From Epinephelus fuscoguttatus (Eukaryota > Chordata > Actinopteri > Perciformes > Serranidae): a stretch of 64,000 nucleotides of DNA. The notes under the pieces were generated by a model. That model was not told the origin of the DNA, searched no databases, and saw only the letters and a list, made by a program, of their open reading frames with translations. Made by a program: the position numbers and the translations under genes. Shown here one piece after another: positions 11,925-22,596 of the stretch (position 1 is its first letter; every line of letters starts with the position of its first letter). Location of the stretch: contig NC_064756.1 in the NCBI RefSeq assembly GCF_011397635.1, positions 30,866,996-30,930,995 of the forward strand, written 5' to 3'.

Positions 11925-12798
11925 ATGGCTTCTCCTTCTCCTGCCCTCTGTTGCCCGGTGTGTCAAATGTTCAGTTATGCCTCTGCCTCCTTTAGCGACA
12001 GTGGTAATTGTAACAAGTGTAGCTTATTTGCTGCGTTGGAGGCGAGGCTTAGTGAATTAGAAGCGCGGCTCCGCACCATGGAAAACCATTCAGCAGCTGC
12101 GGTAGTTAGCCAGTCCCCTGTAGCCGGTGCGGAGCCACATAGCCTAGCCTTAGCCTCTGCTAACTGTCCTCCGGTAACTCCCGTTCAGCCGGGAGGTTGG
12201 GTTACGGTTCGCCAGAAGCACAGCTCCAAGCCGAAGCCCACGGCTCACCACCAGCCTGTTCACGTTTCCAACCGCTTTTCCCCACTCAGCGACACACCCG
12301 CTGAGGATAAAACTCTGGTTATTGGCAGCTCTATTCTGAGAAACGTGAAGTTAGCAACACCAGCGACCATAGTCAAATGTATCCCTGGGGCCAGAGCGGG
12401 CGACATTGAATCTAATTTAAAACTGCTGGCTAAAGCTAAACGTAGATTCAGTAAGATTGTTATTCACGTCGGCGTCAATGACACCCGGTTACGCCAATCG
12501 GAGGTCACTAAAATTAATATTGCTTCGTGTGAATACGCAAAACGATGTCGGACTCCGTAGTTTTCTCTGGACCCCTCCCAAATGCCTGACCAGTGATGAC
12601 ATGTTTAGCCGCATGTCATCATTTAACCGCTGGCTGTCCAGGTGGTGTCCAGCAAACGATGTGGGTTTTGTTAATAATTGGCAAACTTTCTGGGGAAAAC
12701 CTGGTCTTATTAGGAGAGACGGCATTCATCCCACTTTGGATGGAGCTGCTCTCATTTCTAGGAACCTGGCAAACTTTATTAGTAATTTAAATCCCTGA
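11925..12798 (+). pseudogene. L2 ORF1, SGNH/GDSL-esterase type, frameshifted
   Basis: Starts at an ATG in good context (GCCATGG, 11925). The N-terminal part has CCPVCQMF and CNKC cysteine pairs (a possible zinc knuckle), then a short predicted coiled coil around [18 protein letters not shown] Ser/Pro/His-rich linker precedes the esterase-like domain. That domain shows IGSSIL (nucleophile block), HVGVNDTR (GxND block) and, after the break, RRDGIHPT (Asp-His block), all recognisable SGNH hydrolase landmarks. The frame stops at 12560, and the rest of the domain continues in another frame from about 12530 to 12798, so one indel near 12530 breaks it. In CR1/L2 LINEs this ORF1 type is thought to bind nucleic acid or membranes; that is family knowledge, not shown here. 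Confidence 0.85.
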
Positions 12799-12900
12799 CA
12801 ACCCAGAGTTGAGATCAGGACTCAGAGTCGCAGTCCTAAACGCCTCTCTGAGCTTCTAGTTCAGTTACCCAGCCATAGTTTTAATAGTTTTATACAAACG

Positions 12901-15873
12901 GTGTCTGTCCCCCGACCGCCTAAATTATCTAAATCTAAAATTAAACAAAGAGGAGTTGTGCATAACAACCTCATAAAAATTAAAACCTCTTCTGTGACAG
13001 AAAGACAAAACAGGAGAATTAAATGCGGACTGTTAAATATCAGGTCTCTATCGTCTAAAGCAGTGTTAGTAAACGAATTAACATCAGATAATCATATTGA
13101 TTTACTCAGTCTCACTGAAACCTGGCTGTGTCCAGATGAATATGTTAGTCTAAATGAGTCCACTCCTCCCAGTCATAATAATACCCACATTCCTCGAGGC
13201 AGCGGCCGAGGAGGGGGAGTTGCAGCCATTTTTAACTCTAGTCTGTTAATCAGTCCTAAACCTAAACTAGACTATAATTCATTTGAAAGCCTCGTTCTTA
13301 GTCTTTTACATCCGACCTGGAAAACCTCGCAGCCACTTTTATTTGTTATAGTGTACCGTGCTCCTGGCCCGTATTCTGAATTTTTATCTGAATTCTCAGA
13401 GTTTTTATCCAGTTTAGTTCTTAAATCAGATAAAGTTATTATTGTAGGCGATTTTAACATTCATGTCGGCGTTGATAATGACTCCTGGCTCGCGATTATC
13501 ACATTATTAGACTCCATTGGCTTCAGTCAGGGTGTACATGAACCTACTCATTGTTTTAACCATACCCTTGATCTAGTTGACGTATGGAATTGAAATTGAT
13601 AACCTAAAAGTCTTTCCACAGAATCCCTCGCTATCGGATCATTATCTGATTACTTTTGATTTCTTTTTACTCGATTACACGCCACTCAGCAACAGTTACT
13701 ATACTAGATGTTTATCAGATAGTGCTGTCGCAAAACTTAAGGAAAAGATTACTTCGTTAAATTCAATACCAATACCTTCAGTAACAGAGGTTTCCCGTGC
13801 CGACTTTAACCTCTCCCGAATTGATCATTTTGTTGATAGCACTGTAGGCTCGCTACTTAACAACGCCGACTCTGTATCTCCTCTTAAAAATAAGTTAAAA
13901 AAGCAAAGAAAGTTCGCTCCTTGGTATAACTCTCAAACCCGTAAGTTAAAACAAATATCGCGAAAATTTGAAAGGAATTGGCGATTAACCAAACTGGAAG
14001 AATCTCGTTTAATCTGGACAGACAGTCTCAAAACTTATAAGAGGGGCCTCCGCAATGCCAGAGCAAACTATTACTCAGCTCTAATAGAAGACAATAAGAA
14101 CAACCCCAGGTTTCTTTTCAGCACTGTAGCCAGGCTGACTGAGAGTCAGAGCTCTATTGAGCCTTGTATTCCCTTAGCCCTTAGCAGTAATGATTTTATG
14201 AGCTTTTTTAATGACAAAATTCTAACTATTAGAGGCAAAATTCATGACCTCCTGCCCTCAGATAGTACCTATCTAACCTCAAACACAGCTGTAAAATCTA
14301 ATATATATTTAGATTGCTTCTCCCCAATTTCTCTTCAAGAATTGACTGCAGTGATTTCTTCATCCAAATCATCAACGTGTCTCTTAGACCCCATCCCAAC
14401 TAGGCTACTTAAGGAGGTCTTACCTATAGTTAACACTCATATATTAGATATGATCAATATATCCTTATTAACAGGCTATGTACCACAGTCTTTTAAGGTA
14501 GCTGTAATTAAACCTCTACTAAAAAGCCCACCCTGGATCCAGAGGTGTTAGCCAACTATAGACCAATATCTAATCTTCCCTTTATGTCAAAGATCCTTGA
14601 GAAAGTAGTCGCAGACCAGCTGTGTGATTTTCTCCAGGATAATAATTTATTTGAGGAATTTCAGTCAGGATTTAGAGTGCATCATAGCACTGAGACAGCT
14701 CTAGTTAAAATTACAAATGACCTTCTGATTGCTTCAGACAAAGGACTCGTCTCTGTACTTGTTTTATTAGATCTTAGTGCTGTGTTTGACACAATTGACC
14801 ATCAAATTCTGCTGCAGAGACTGGATCACTTAATTGGCTTAAAAGGTTCAGCACTAAGCTGGTTTAAATCTTATTTATCTGATCGTTTTCAATTTGTTGA
14901 CGTTCGCAATGAACCATCCTTACGTACTAAAGTTTGTTTTGGAGTTCCGCAAGGTTCTGTGCTCGGACCAATCCTGTTTACTCTATATATGCTTCCGTTA
15001 GGTAACATCATTAGAAATCACTCTATAAATTTCCATTGTTATGCGGATGATACTCAGTTGTATTTATCAATGAAGCCAGAAGAAAGCAATCAATTAACTA
15101 AACTCCATAATTGCCTTAAAGACTTGGATGAGCACCAATTTCCTGATGTTAAATTCAGACAAAACTGAAGTTATTGTTCTTGGCCCCAAACAACTCAGAG
15201 ACTCTTTATCTGATGACATAGTTTCTCTAGATGGCATTGCTCTGGCCCCTGCCACTACCGTAAGAAACCTCGGAGTAACATTTGATCAAGATTTGTCTTT
15301 TAATTCTCATTTAAAGCAAACCTCACGGACTGCATTTTTTCATCTGCGTAATATTACGAAAATTAGGCCTATCCTGACCCGAAAAGATGCAGAAAAATTG
15401 GTCCACGCTTTTGTTACCTCAAGGCTGGATTATTGTAACTCTCTATTATCAGGTAGCTCTAGTAAGTCCTTAAAAACTCTCCAGCTAATTCAGAATGCAG
15501 CAGCACGTGTACTAACAGGAACTAATAAACGCGATCATATCTCTCCTGTTTTAGCTTCTCTGCACTGGCTCCTGTAAAATCCAGAATTGAATTTAAAATC
15601 CTACTGTTAACTTATAAAGCTCTAAATGGTCAAGCTCCATCATATCTTAGAGAGCTCATAGTGCCATATTATCCCACCAGAACACTGCGCTCTGAGAACG
15701 CAGGGTTACTCGTGGTCCCTAAAGTCTCCAAACGTAGATCAGGAGCCAGAGCCTTTAGCTATCAGGCTCCTCTCCTGTGGAATCATCTTCCTGTTACGGT
15801 CCGGGAGGCAGACACCGTCTCCACATTTAAGACTAGACTTAAGACTTTCCTCTTTGATAAAGCTTATAGTTAG
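12901..15873 (+). pseudogene. L2 ORF2: endonuclease-reverse transcriptase, several frameshifts
   Basis: The AP-endonuclease domain opens with LLNIRSLSSK and shows LTETWL, GDFNIHVG and HTLDLV near its end. The reverse transcriptase shows YRPISNLPF, LDLSAVFDTIDH (motif A), GVPQGSVLGP (motif B) and YADDTQLY (catalytic motif C). The C-terminal part has LDYCNSLLSG and ends LKTFLFDKAYS before the stop at 15873. The product is split over frames 12901-13593, 13577-14551, 14545-15168, 15128-15577 and 15578-15873, so at least four small indels have killed it. YADD is intact. It would have reverse-transcribed its own RNA at nicked target DNA. Its 3' tail resembles that of the fragment at 52.4-53.4 kb. 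Confidence 0.9.
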
Positions 15874-16348
15874 GGCTGGCTCAGGCTTGTCCTGTACCAG
15901 CCCTTAGTTAGGCTGACTTAGGCCTAGTCTGCCGGAGGACCCCTCTATAATACACCGGGCCCCTTCTCTCCTTCTCTCTCTCTCTCGTATCCTATTACTG
16001 CATCTTGCTAACTCGGCCATTCTGGATGTCACTAACTCGGCTTCTTCTCCGGAGCCTTTGTGCTCCACTGTCTCTCAGATTAACTCATATCACAGCGGTG
16101 CCTGGACAGCGTGACGTGTGTGGTTGTGCTGCTGCCGTGGTCCCGCCAGATGCCTCCTGCTGCTGCTGCCATCATTAGTCATTAGTCATACTTCTTCTGT
16201 TATTATACACATATGATTATTGTCACACATGTATACTGCCAGGTATTAATACATACTTTCAACATATTGTACCACAGTAACCAGAACTATAACTATAATA
16301 TTATTACTTCCATTAATGTTGTTGTAAGATACTGTCATTACCTGCATA

Positions 16349-16409
<61 letters not shown>
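16349..16409 (+). repeat. (TC)n microsatellite in the L2 3' UTR
   Basis: About 30 TC units with a single CG interruption. Confidence 0.95.
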
Positions 16410-16411
<2 letters not shown>

Positions 16412-16895
16412 GTGTCATATGGATTACTGTTAATTTATCATGATGATCTGTTCTGTACGACATCTATTGCACGTCTGTCCGTCCTGGAAGAGGGATCCCT
16501 CCTCAGTTGCTCTTCCTGAGGTTTCTACCGTTTTTTTTTCCCCCGTTAAAGGGGTTTTTTTGGGGAGTTTTTCCTTATCCGCTGTGAGGGTCTTAAGGAC
16601 AGAGGGATGTCGTATGCTGTAAAGCCCTGTGAGGCAAATTGTGATTTGTGATATTGGGCTTTATAAATAAAATTGATTGATTGATTGAGTAGTGGTATGT
16701 GAGGCATCGTAGTACTACAGTACTCCACCTTGCAACACTAGTGACATCAGCCAATACTATATGTAGTTTTTAGTTGTGAAAAGTTCTAGACCCATGCAAA
16801 TTAGTTCCGGAACGCACCAGGGCCTTTTCTGAAAAGATCCTGGTATGCGTTCCAGTACGTCCCAGCTCAAATTAAGCACTGATACTGCGATTTTA

Positions 16896-17741
16896 TGGAG
16901 CTATATTTGTGTCTTTATTACATGCGAGAAAATAAATGATATGAGAGAAAAAAAAAGTTTCAGAGAAAAAAAAATATTTGAGAGAAAAAGTTTTCACACT
17001 GATAGCAAAAAATAATATCTGAGACTAAAAAAAGTTTTGAGAGAAAGTATTTTGTCATAGAATATATAAAAAAAATTAAATTTAAAATTTAATTTAAAAA
17101 ATGATTTCCGAGAAAAAAAAAAACTCTCCCAAAAAACTTTTTTTTTACTCTCAAATATTATTTTTTGCTATCAGTGTGCTCTGGTGTCAGGATTTTGCTT
17201 TTGCTGTGAAAATAATGTCATGGGCGGGGCCACGTTCCTATTGGCCAGTCTCAGTCAAATTGACAGCTAGGTGAGGATCGTCTTGGGAGTCGAATTCAAC
17301 TGAATCATTCATCCACCATGGTGGATTCACCGGCATAGATGCGCTGCGTTATTTGGGAGCGGATATGCATACATTAATGTTATGCATGTGTGGCCAAATG
17401 GAGAGGAGAGGGACACGAAAGACTTAGGTTTTGAGAGAAAGAAGAAAAATGTTTTGAGAGAAACATTTTTTTGAGAGAGAAAATGTTTTCACACTGATAG
17501 CAAAAAAATAATATTTGAGAGTAAAAAAAAAAAGAGGTTTTTGAGAGTTTTTTTTCTCGGAAATCATTTTTTAAATCTCAAATTATTTTTTTTATATTCA
17601 GTGACAAAATACTTCCTCTCAAAACTTTTTTTAGTCTCAAATATTATTATTTTTTGCTATCAGTGTGAACACTCTCAAACATTTTTTTTCTCTCATATCA
17701 TTTATTTTCTCGCATGTAATAAAGACACAAATATAGCTCCA
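16896..17741. mobile_element. A-rich inverted-repeat element F
   Basis: TGGAGCTATATTTGTGTC at 16896 is matched by its complement ending at 17741. Inverted similarity runs inward through ATAAATGATATGAGAG and then purine-rich GAGAGAAAAA blocks, with the CACTGATAGCAAAAAATAAT motif occurring in both orientations in several places. The centre (about 17180-17400) is unique and GC-richer. It interrupts hAT A1 between GCGATTTTA and GTTGACCAAGATTTTC, which are nearly continuous in A2. Confidence 0.75.
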
Positions 17742-17787
17742 CAGTTGACCAAGATTTTCTTTGATTGACTGCAGCCCTAGAAATACT

Positions 17788-18119
17788 TGAATTTGTGTCA
17801 TGTTTTTAATGTTCTGTAAGTGTTAAAGCTTTCTGCAAACAAGATACGTCATGTTGTCTGGCAGCTTTCAGTTTCAGCATGTGTGAACTGTTTTGAAAAT
17901 GGAACTTCTGAATGGCAAATGTCTTCAAGCAAATGAAAAATAAACAGTAATGTATAACTATTGTGCACTTTTGTGTTGGTTTTTCTCCATGTGACAGAAA
18001 GAGCATTTGTCTTTATTTTAAATATTATCTCCTGCTTTTCTACATGATTAGGCAGTGATGCCATTCATTAGATTTTAAAACAGTTCTGCAGTGGAAAAGG
18101 AAGTATTCAGATCCTTTAC
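17788..18119. other. Intergenic, no gene recognised
   Basis: Only short minus-strand frames without family resemblance. Confidence 0.4.
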
Positions 18120-18291
18120 TTTTTTTTAAAGATTATTTTTTGTGGTCTTTTTGCCTTTGATGACAGAACAGTGGGTGAAATGGGGAGACAGAGAGAGAGA
18201 GTGGGGACTGACATGCAACAAAGGCCACTGCAGCGAGGCGGTGGCTCTGTACATGGGGTGCTGGCACTATCCACTGTGCTACCGACGCCCC
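18120..18291 (-). mobile_element. tRNA-headed SINE, copy 2 (minus, B box lost)
   Basis: Read on the minus strand it begins GGGGCGTCGGTAGCACAGTG, with a tRNA-like A box. It continues CCCCATGTACAGAGCC, then TTTGTTGCATGTCAGTCCCC, and ends in a CAAAAAATAATCTTTAAAAA tail. The same head and tail occur at 57852-58080. The part that would hold the B box is missing here. Confidence 0.75.
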
Positions 18292-19077
18292 TTCAGATCC
18301 TTTATTGAAGTAAATGTGTCGCAATACTGCAGTTTTGCATTAAAAATACAACATTACATGTAAAAGTCCTGTACTGAAAATATTAAGTTAATAATTAGCA
18401 AAATGTACTTAAAGTGTCAAAAGTAAAAGTACCCCTGTGACTGGCATTATACTGTGTACTATAATGCTAGTTTATTAATAATGAAAGTTTATGGGAATAA
18501 ATGAGGCATACAGAATTCACACACCAACACAGGACAAATTATGGTGACAATAGTAATATTGGTGCTATCTCTCTCATAGTATTGCGCTACATCATTTTTA
18601 ACATTTCATAACTTTCAATCAGGCTTAACAGGCAGTAGTTTTCCAATGATGTACTTCAATTTACATCATTGGGACATGTCCTTTTAGTAGGCAAAATACA
18701 TTAATTTCTTGCATATTGACTATAAAAGTTGAATATTACTAATGTAAAAATATAATTATAATAATACAGACAGAATGGCTATCTCAAGATAAATACATCT
18801 TTTGTAGCTGCATTACCCAAGATCTACATTTATTGCAATGTAGTAATAAAATAGAGTGTAGTATGCAAATAAGGCAAAGCTCATGTTATGCCAATGGTAG
18901 TTTAAATACACTAAAAACATTTATATATGAACACCTACAATGTCAGACCATTTACTGACATAAAAGTAGTTAACCAACAGCTTAAAAATGCATAAATAAA
19001 TACATTTCATCATGTTAGCATAATACTTTGACCATAAGGGATGCAACTTTTACAGTAAATTCACAGCTCATAAGAAT

Positions 19078-20016
19078 CTATTGAAATGTCTCATCTTTTT
19101 TGAATATCTTTAAGATCTTACATTTGATTTCTTTTGTCCTAAGACAATACACCAAAGGATTTAAAAGAGATGGACCGAGGATAGCCCCAATCATTAAGCC
19201 ATGGCGAGCCTCAAGAGTTAATACCACACCTATCCTGGTTAGGACAACGCGGATAAATAATGGACAGTAATAAAATGTTACCACAATGAAGTGACTCAAA
19301 CAAGTGCTGCCCATTTTCTTTTTGTCATTACCAGAGGATAATTTCACAGAAACTATCATCCAAAGGTATGACAGGAAGATTAAAGAGAAAGTGAAAAATA
19401 ACAGAAAAAATAATATTACGGTAACGAGATTGAAATAGTAAGTGGGGTCAACACAAGTAGTTCGTATTATGGCGGCATAGTCACAGAACGTGTACTTCAG
19501 CTTTGTGTGGCAGTGAGGGAGAGGAAGCACAGTTGCAGGCATGACAGCCACAAAACAACAGGCAGCAAACCACAGGACACATGTAAGGACAAGAGTGCGC
19601 ACATTTGTTAAATAACTGTGGTACTGAAAGGGATAGCCAACAGCAATCAATCGATCAAATGCCATAACCGCTAAAGCAAACATTTCCATCACCCCACCCC
19701 AGTGGAAAACAAACATTTGAATTAAGCATGATACATAGGATATAGTCTTAACCCCAGCAAGTAGAACCCCAATCATTGTGGGACCGGCACTGGAGGTGTA
19801 CACTATATCAACAACAGCAAGGTTGCAAATCAGAACATACATTGGTTTGTGTAATTTCCTGTCAAAAATAATGAACAGGATATTTACAGCATTGGCTAGA
19901 AGAGTTAGAACGTAGGTAATCAATATAACCACACCAACTACCATAGGTCTTTTGGTTGCTTCAAATCCACCTATAACAAATTCAGTTACTTTGATTGAAG
20001 TATTATGCAAAGGCAT
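19078..20016 (-). CDS. Odorant receptor OR1 (class A GPCR, 312 aa)
   Basis: A single-exon seven-transmembrane receptor of fish odorant-receptor type. It would sit in the ciliary membrane of olfactory neurons and couple to a G protein. The chosen ATG is at 20016: N-terminus MPLHNTS with an N-glycosylation site at N5. An upstream in-frame TTG adds only three residues and is not needed. TM1 covers roughly residues 25-50. KLHKPMY (55-60) opens TM2. The TM3 end reads FDRLIAVGYPF (120-130) where most ORs have MDRY or LDRY. SLIFLSYLWM lies in TM5, STCLSHF (237-243) at TM6, and NPLVYCL (286-292) in TM7. Cysteines at 97, 169 and 178 suit the extracellular disulphides. The sister gene OR2 is 10 kb away on the same strand and differs mostly in the C-terminal half. 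No frameshift or stop is present, so it looks functional. The ligand is unknown. Confidence 0.93.
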   Translation of the reverse strand: MPLHNTSIKVTEFVIGGFEATKRPMVVGVVILITYVLTLLANAVNILFIIFDRKLHKPMYVLICNLAVVDIVYTSSAGPTMIGVLLAGVKTISYVSCLIQMFVFHWGGVMEMFALAVMAFDRLIAVGYPFQYHSYLTNVRTLVLTCVLWFAACCFVAVMPATVLPLPHCHTKLKYTFCDYAAIIRTTCVDPTYYFNLVTVILFFLLFFTFSLIFLSYLWMIVSVKLSSGNDKKKMGSTCLSHFIVVTFYYCPLFIRVVLTRIGVVLTLEARHGLMIGAILGPSLLNPLVYCLRTKEIKCKILKIFKKDETFQ

Positions 20017-20400
20017 TTTCAACAAAATATCAAGAAATGCAAATAAGACTTCTCAGAGCAAAGGGTCATTCACAATATTGTAAATCATAACCAACTATGA
20101 CCAGCTATCATCAGATTTTACAAAAACAACTCTGAGCTCAATCGAAGAGCTTTCACTACAACCTATGGTAGAAACAAGACAACTTAGTTTTATGCCTCAC
20201 GAGCACAGTCACTTTACATTGGACAGACCCACCATCCAATCACATTAGATGTTGATCCCAGCTAATTTGAGCTAGTATCTGGCTGGCTCAAGCCAATCAG
20301 CAAAATCCCACCCAGAAATCCCATATCATGTCAACAATAAACTTTCAAAAACCCCATTCTTGCCAAAGAGATTCAAGATACAATATGTAAATGTACAAAC
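20017..20400 (-). promoter_or_regulatory. Upstream flank of OR1, conserved in OR2
   Basis: The 5' flank matches 30011-30350 clearly but less well than the 5' half of the coding region. Shared blocks include TATGCCTCA, CATTGGACAGACCCACCATC (with a CCAAT on the plus strand) and AGATTCAAGATACAA. A promoter or 5' exon is plausible here. No transcription start can be assigned. Confidence 0.35.
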
Positions 20401-20461
20401 CCAATTTCAAACAAGTTGGGACATTGTATAAAACGTAAATGAAAACATAATGCTTTGTGAA

Positions 20462-21788
20462 TCCCTGGACAGGCCTCTAGACTATCACAGAGCTGACACA
20501 CAGAGACAGACAACCATTCACACCTTTGGTCAGTTTAGAGTCACTGATTAACCTAACCTGCATGTCTTTGGATTGTGGGAGTAAGCTGGAGTACCCGGAG
20601 AAAACCCATGCTGACACAGGGAGAACATGCAAATACTGCACAAAAGGGCTCCCCCGTGCTTAATTTGAGCCGGAACGTACTGGAACGCATGCCAGGATCT
20701 TTTCAGAAAAGGCCCTGGTGCGTTCCGTAACTAATTTGCACTGGTCTAGAACTTTTCACAACTAAAAACTACATACAGTATTGGTTGATGTCACTAGTGT
20801 TGCAGGGTGGAGAACCGCAGAACTACGATGCCTCACATACCACTACTGTGGGATAAGTTCAAAGTCCAATCACAAGAGGGTGAGTGTCCATGTGCCGTCC
20901 AATAACGGCGCACGCTGGTCAATAATGTCATGCACTGGCCACCTGGCACTCAATATGCTGCTGTAGTGGTTTGTTTTCCAGACATGTGAGTATCTTTGAA
21001 CAGTGAAAGTTATTATTTATTTCTTTTTACTTGTCGGCAGTGATTTGTTTTCCACAGAACTCTACATGCGAGCATTTTACTCACATTTGCGACTAAAAGT
21101 AGTTTTGTGCAAGCAAAATAAATCATTCAGCACACTGTGCGAGTACAGATTTCAACCAGCAGCAGAAATGAAAGGCGAATCCTACTGGTTGTGGGTTGAA
21201 CGGGGGTCACAGACAGGAATACGGTGGTTCACATTTCTCTCTTTGTGGCAGGTAACGGTCCACAAACCTCACCGCACTTTAGGGACTGTTCTTTACTTGT
21301 CAGGGGAGGAGGGTGGCTGGTTGATTTTTTTTAAATTTTTTTTTTATTTTGATCCCCCTTATGTTCATCACTTATTGATGCTGTTTTTGAAGTATGAATA
21401 AGTCAGTAAGTAATTTATTCCATTGAAATATCATTGATGTATTATAGAAAAGTAATTTATCTTTTTATAAATGACAAAAGGCACATCTGCCTCATTTTTG
21501 CTGTGGTATCATGATACTACTCAGAACTGTGATACTTTCACTGGTATCGTACCGTGGGTCCCAATTTTGGTACCGTGACAACACTAGATGTCACAACCAT
21601 TCCATTCGGAGTTGCGCAGTGAGGCGGCTTGAGTGCCGCTTAAAAAAGTGTTCAACACTGCTCTCTCAGAGGCCTAAAGTGTTCCCCTACTTCTAATTTT
21701 ACAAATTAAGCACTGGGGCTCCCCCAACTTAGGGTTCAAACCGAGAGGTGTAAGGTGACAATGCTAACCACTGCACCACCATGCTGCC
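20462..21788 (-). mobile_element. tRNA-headed SINE H (minus), split by hAT B2
   Basis: Read on the minus strand, the head from 21788 starts GGCAGCATGGTGGTGCAGTG (A-box-like GTGCAGTGGTTAGC) and includes GGTTTGAACCC (B-box-like). The body resumes after the hAT as TGTTCTCCCTGTGTCAGC and continues with AAGACATGCAGGTTAGGTTA and TGTGAATGGTTGTCTGTCTC. It ends near 20462. This is a widespread teleost repeat. Another fragment of it is at 58466-58640. Confidence 0.75.
20654..21715 (-). mobile_element. hAT-like element B, copy 2 (uninterrupted)
   Basis: 1062 bp ending CAAATTAAGCACTG at 21715, with a one-base-changed mirror CCGTGCTTAATTTG at 20654. Flanked by a perfect 8-bp duplication GGGCTCCC (20646-20653 and 21716-21723). 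It is the inverse of B1 and has no LINE in it, so it supplies the empty site for the L2 insertion. Open frames inside (for example 21003-21401) are shared with B1 but have no recognised domain. Confidence 0.88.
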
Positions 21789-22596
21789 TCTGTTCAAACT
21801 GATAAATGTAATTGTTATTTGTTAATATACACTCATTCTGAATTTGATGCCTGCAGCCAAGCCTCCAGGATGTATTCTGGGATTTGAAGCCAATTGTCAT
21901 AGTGGCCAAACTATGTCTGTGATGCCACGTGGCCCTAAAGGACTTTTTTCCCACTGACTTACATGACAATAAAGACTTGTCTAAAAAAGGGGAAACATTT
22001 TCTTAAGCATCACAACCAGGTGGCAACCTCCTTGGCTGAAGAATGAAGCCAATCCCGAAGTCCCAGAAACTGCAGTTCTTTGAACTGCCATTTCAGGCTC
22101 CAAAGGCCACTTAATTCCCATAGACACCCATGTTAAAATGCTCAAGTTTACAGCAGGTCTTGATAGCTGACAGAAACAACTGTGCAATAAGTGAATTTTT
22201 TAAACTCACTTGTTTACATTTTATCAAGGCTTAAAGTTACGCATAATTAAAGACAGGCTGCTGTAAGTGACAGCGTCCTCGACCCACACCTCAGTCTACC
22301 ACAGCTCCAGCCTCTTGTTCAAATATGGTCACTTGTGGCTCAAAGAAAAAAAAAAAAAAAAAAAAAAAAAAGATGCAACAGGTGAAATGCCAAACTCCAG
22401 GCTTCAATACAGGAGTCCACAAACCAGTGGTGATGTCACAGTTGCTACGTCCATTATTTCTACATTTTCACTAGCCCTGCAAAATGATTTTTTTCACTAT
22501 CAGAATTGAATCCATTTGTTCCAGTATCATTTAGAAAGTCTAGAAGAGCCACATGATTGTGTGACATGAATGTTCATCATTTTAACCCCATTCAAG
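21789..22596. other. Intergenic with poly(A) run
   Basis: No gene seen. A 26-base poly(A) lies at 22346-22371. The rest is unique-looking sequence. Confidence 0.45.

Larger units (their letters stand above)
11657..16687 (+). mobile_element. Full-length L2-clade LINE (decayed ORFs)
   Basis: A 5031-bp element with 5' UTR, ORF1 (esterase type), ORF2 (endonuclease plus reverse transcriptase), 3' UTR and a (TTGA)n tail ending at 16687. It is flanked by AGTAG on both sides (11652-11656 and 16688-16692). The hAT copy B2 has the unoccupied sequence CCCACAGTAGTGGTATGTG (minus strand, near 20845), which fixes both ends. The 5' end begins with a non-coding stretch of some 270 bp, so this looks like a complete and not a 5'-truncated copy. 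Both ORFs carry frameshifts, so it cannot move on its own. Confidence 0.9.
10602..16881 (+). mobile_element. hAT-like element B, copy 1, split by an L2 LINE
   Basis: Termini are CAGTGCTTAATTTG (10602) and CAAATTAAGCACTG (ending 16881). The rest matches copy B2 (20654-21715) in inverse orientation. The L2 at 11657-16687 interrupts it, and B1 also keeps about 180 bp near 11105-11290 that B2 lacks. It is inserted in hAT A1 just inside the GATTAGTTGAAGATTATGTG segment. The flanks ATTATGTG and ATACTGCG would be a much-decayed 8-bp duplication. Confidence 0.8.
6838..17779 (+). mobile_element. hAT-like element A, copy 1, expanded by nested insertions
   Basis: The left end TAGGGCTGTAGTCTCC starts at 6838 and the right end GACTGCAGCCCTA finishes at 17779. 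They are flanked by 8-bp near-identical duplications GAAATATT (6830-6837) and GAAATACT (17780-17787), the hAT target length. Its own sequence matches copy A2 (22597-23647) in pieces: 6838-7725, 8318-8389, 10478-10600 and 17742-17779. Subtracting the nested elements leaves about 1.04 kb, close to the 1051 bp of A2. No transposase is present, so it is non-autonomous. Confidence 0.85.

Noticed and set aside
21003-21401. 132-codon frame, also seen in part at 11259-11519 in inverse
   Set aside because: Shared only because both places are copies of hAT element B. The frame is not conserved over its length and has no domain.
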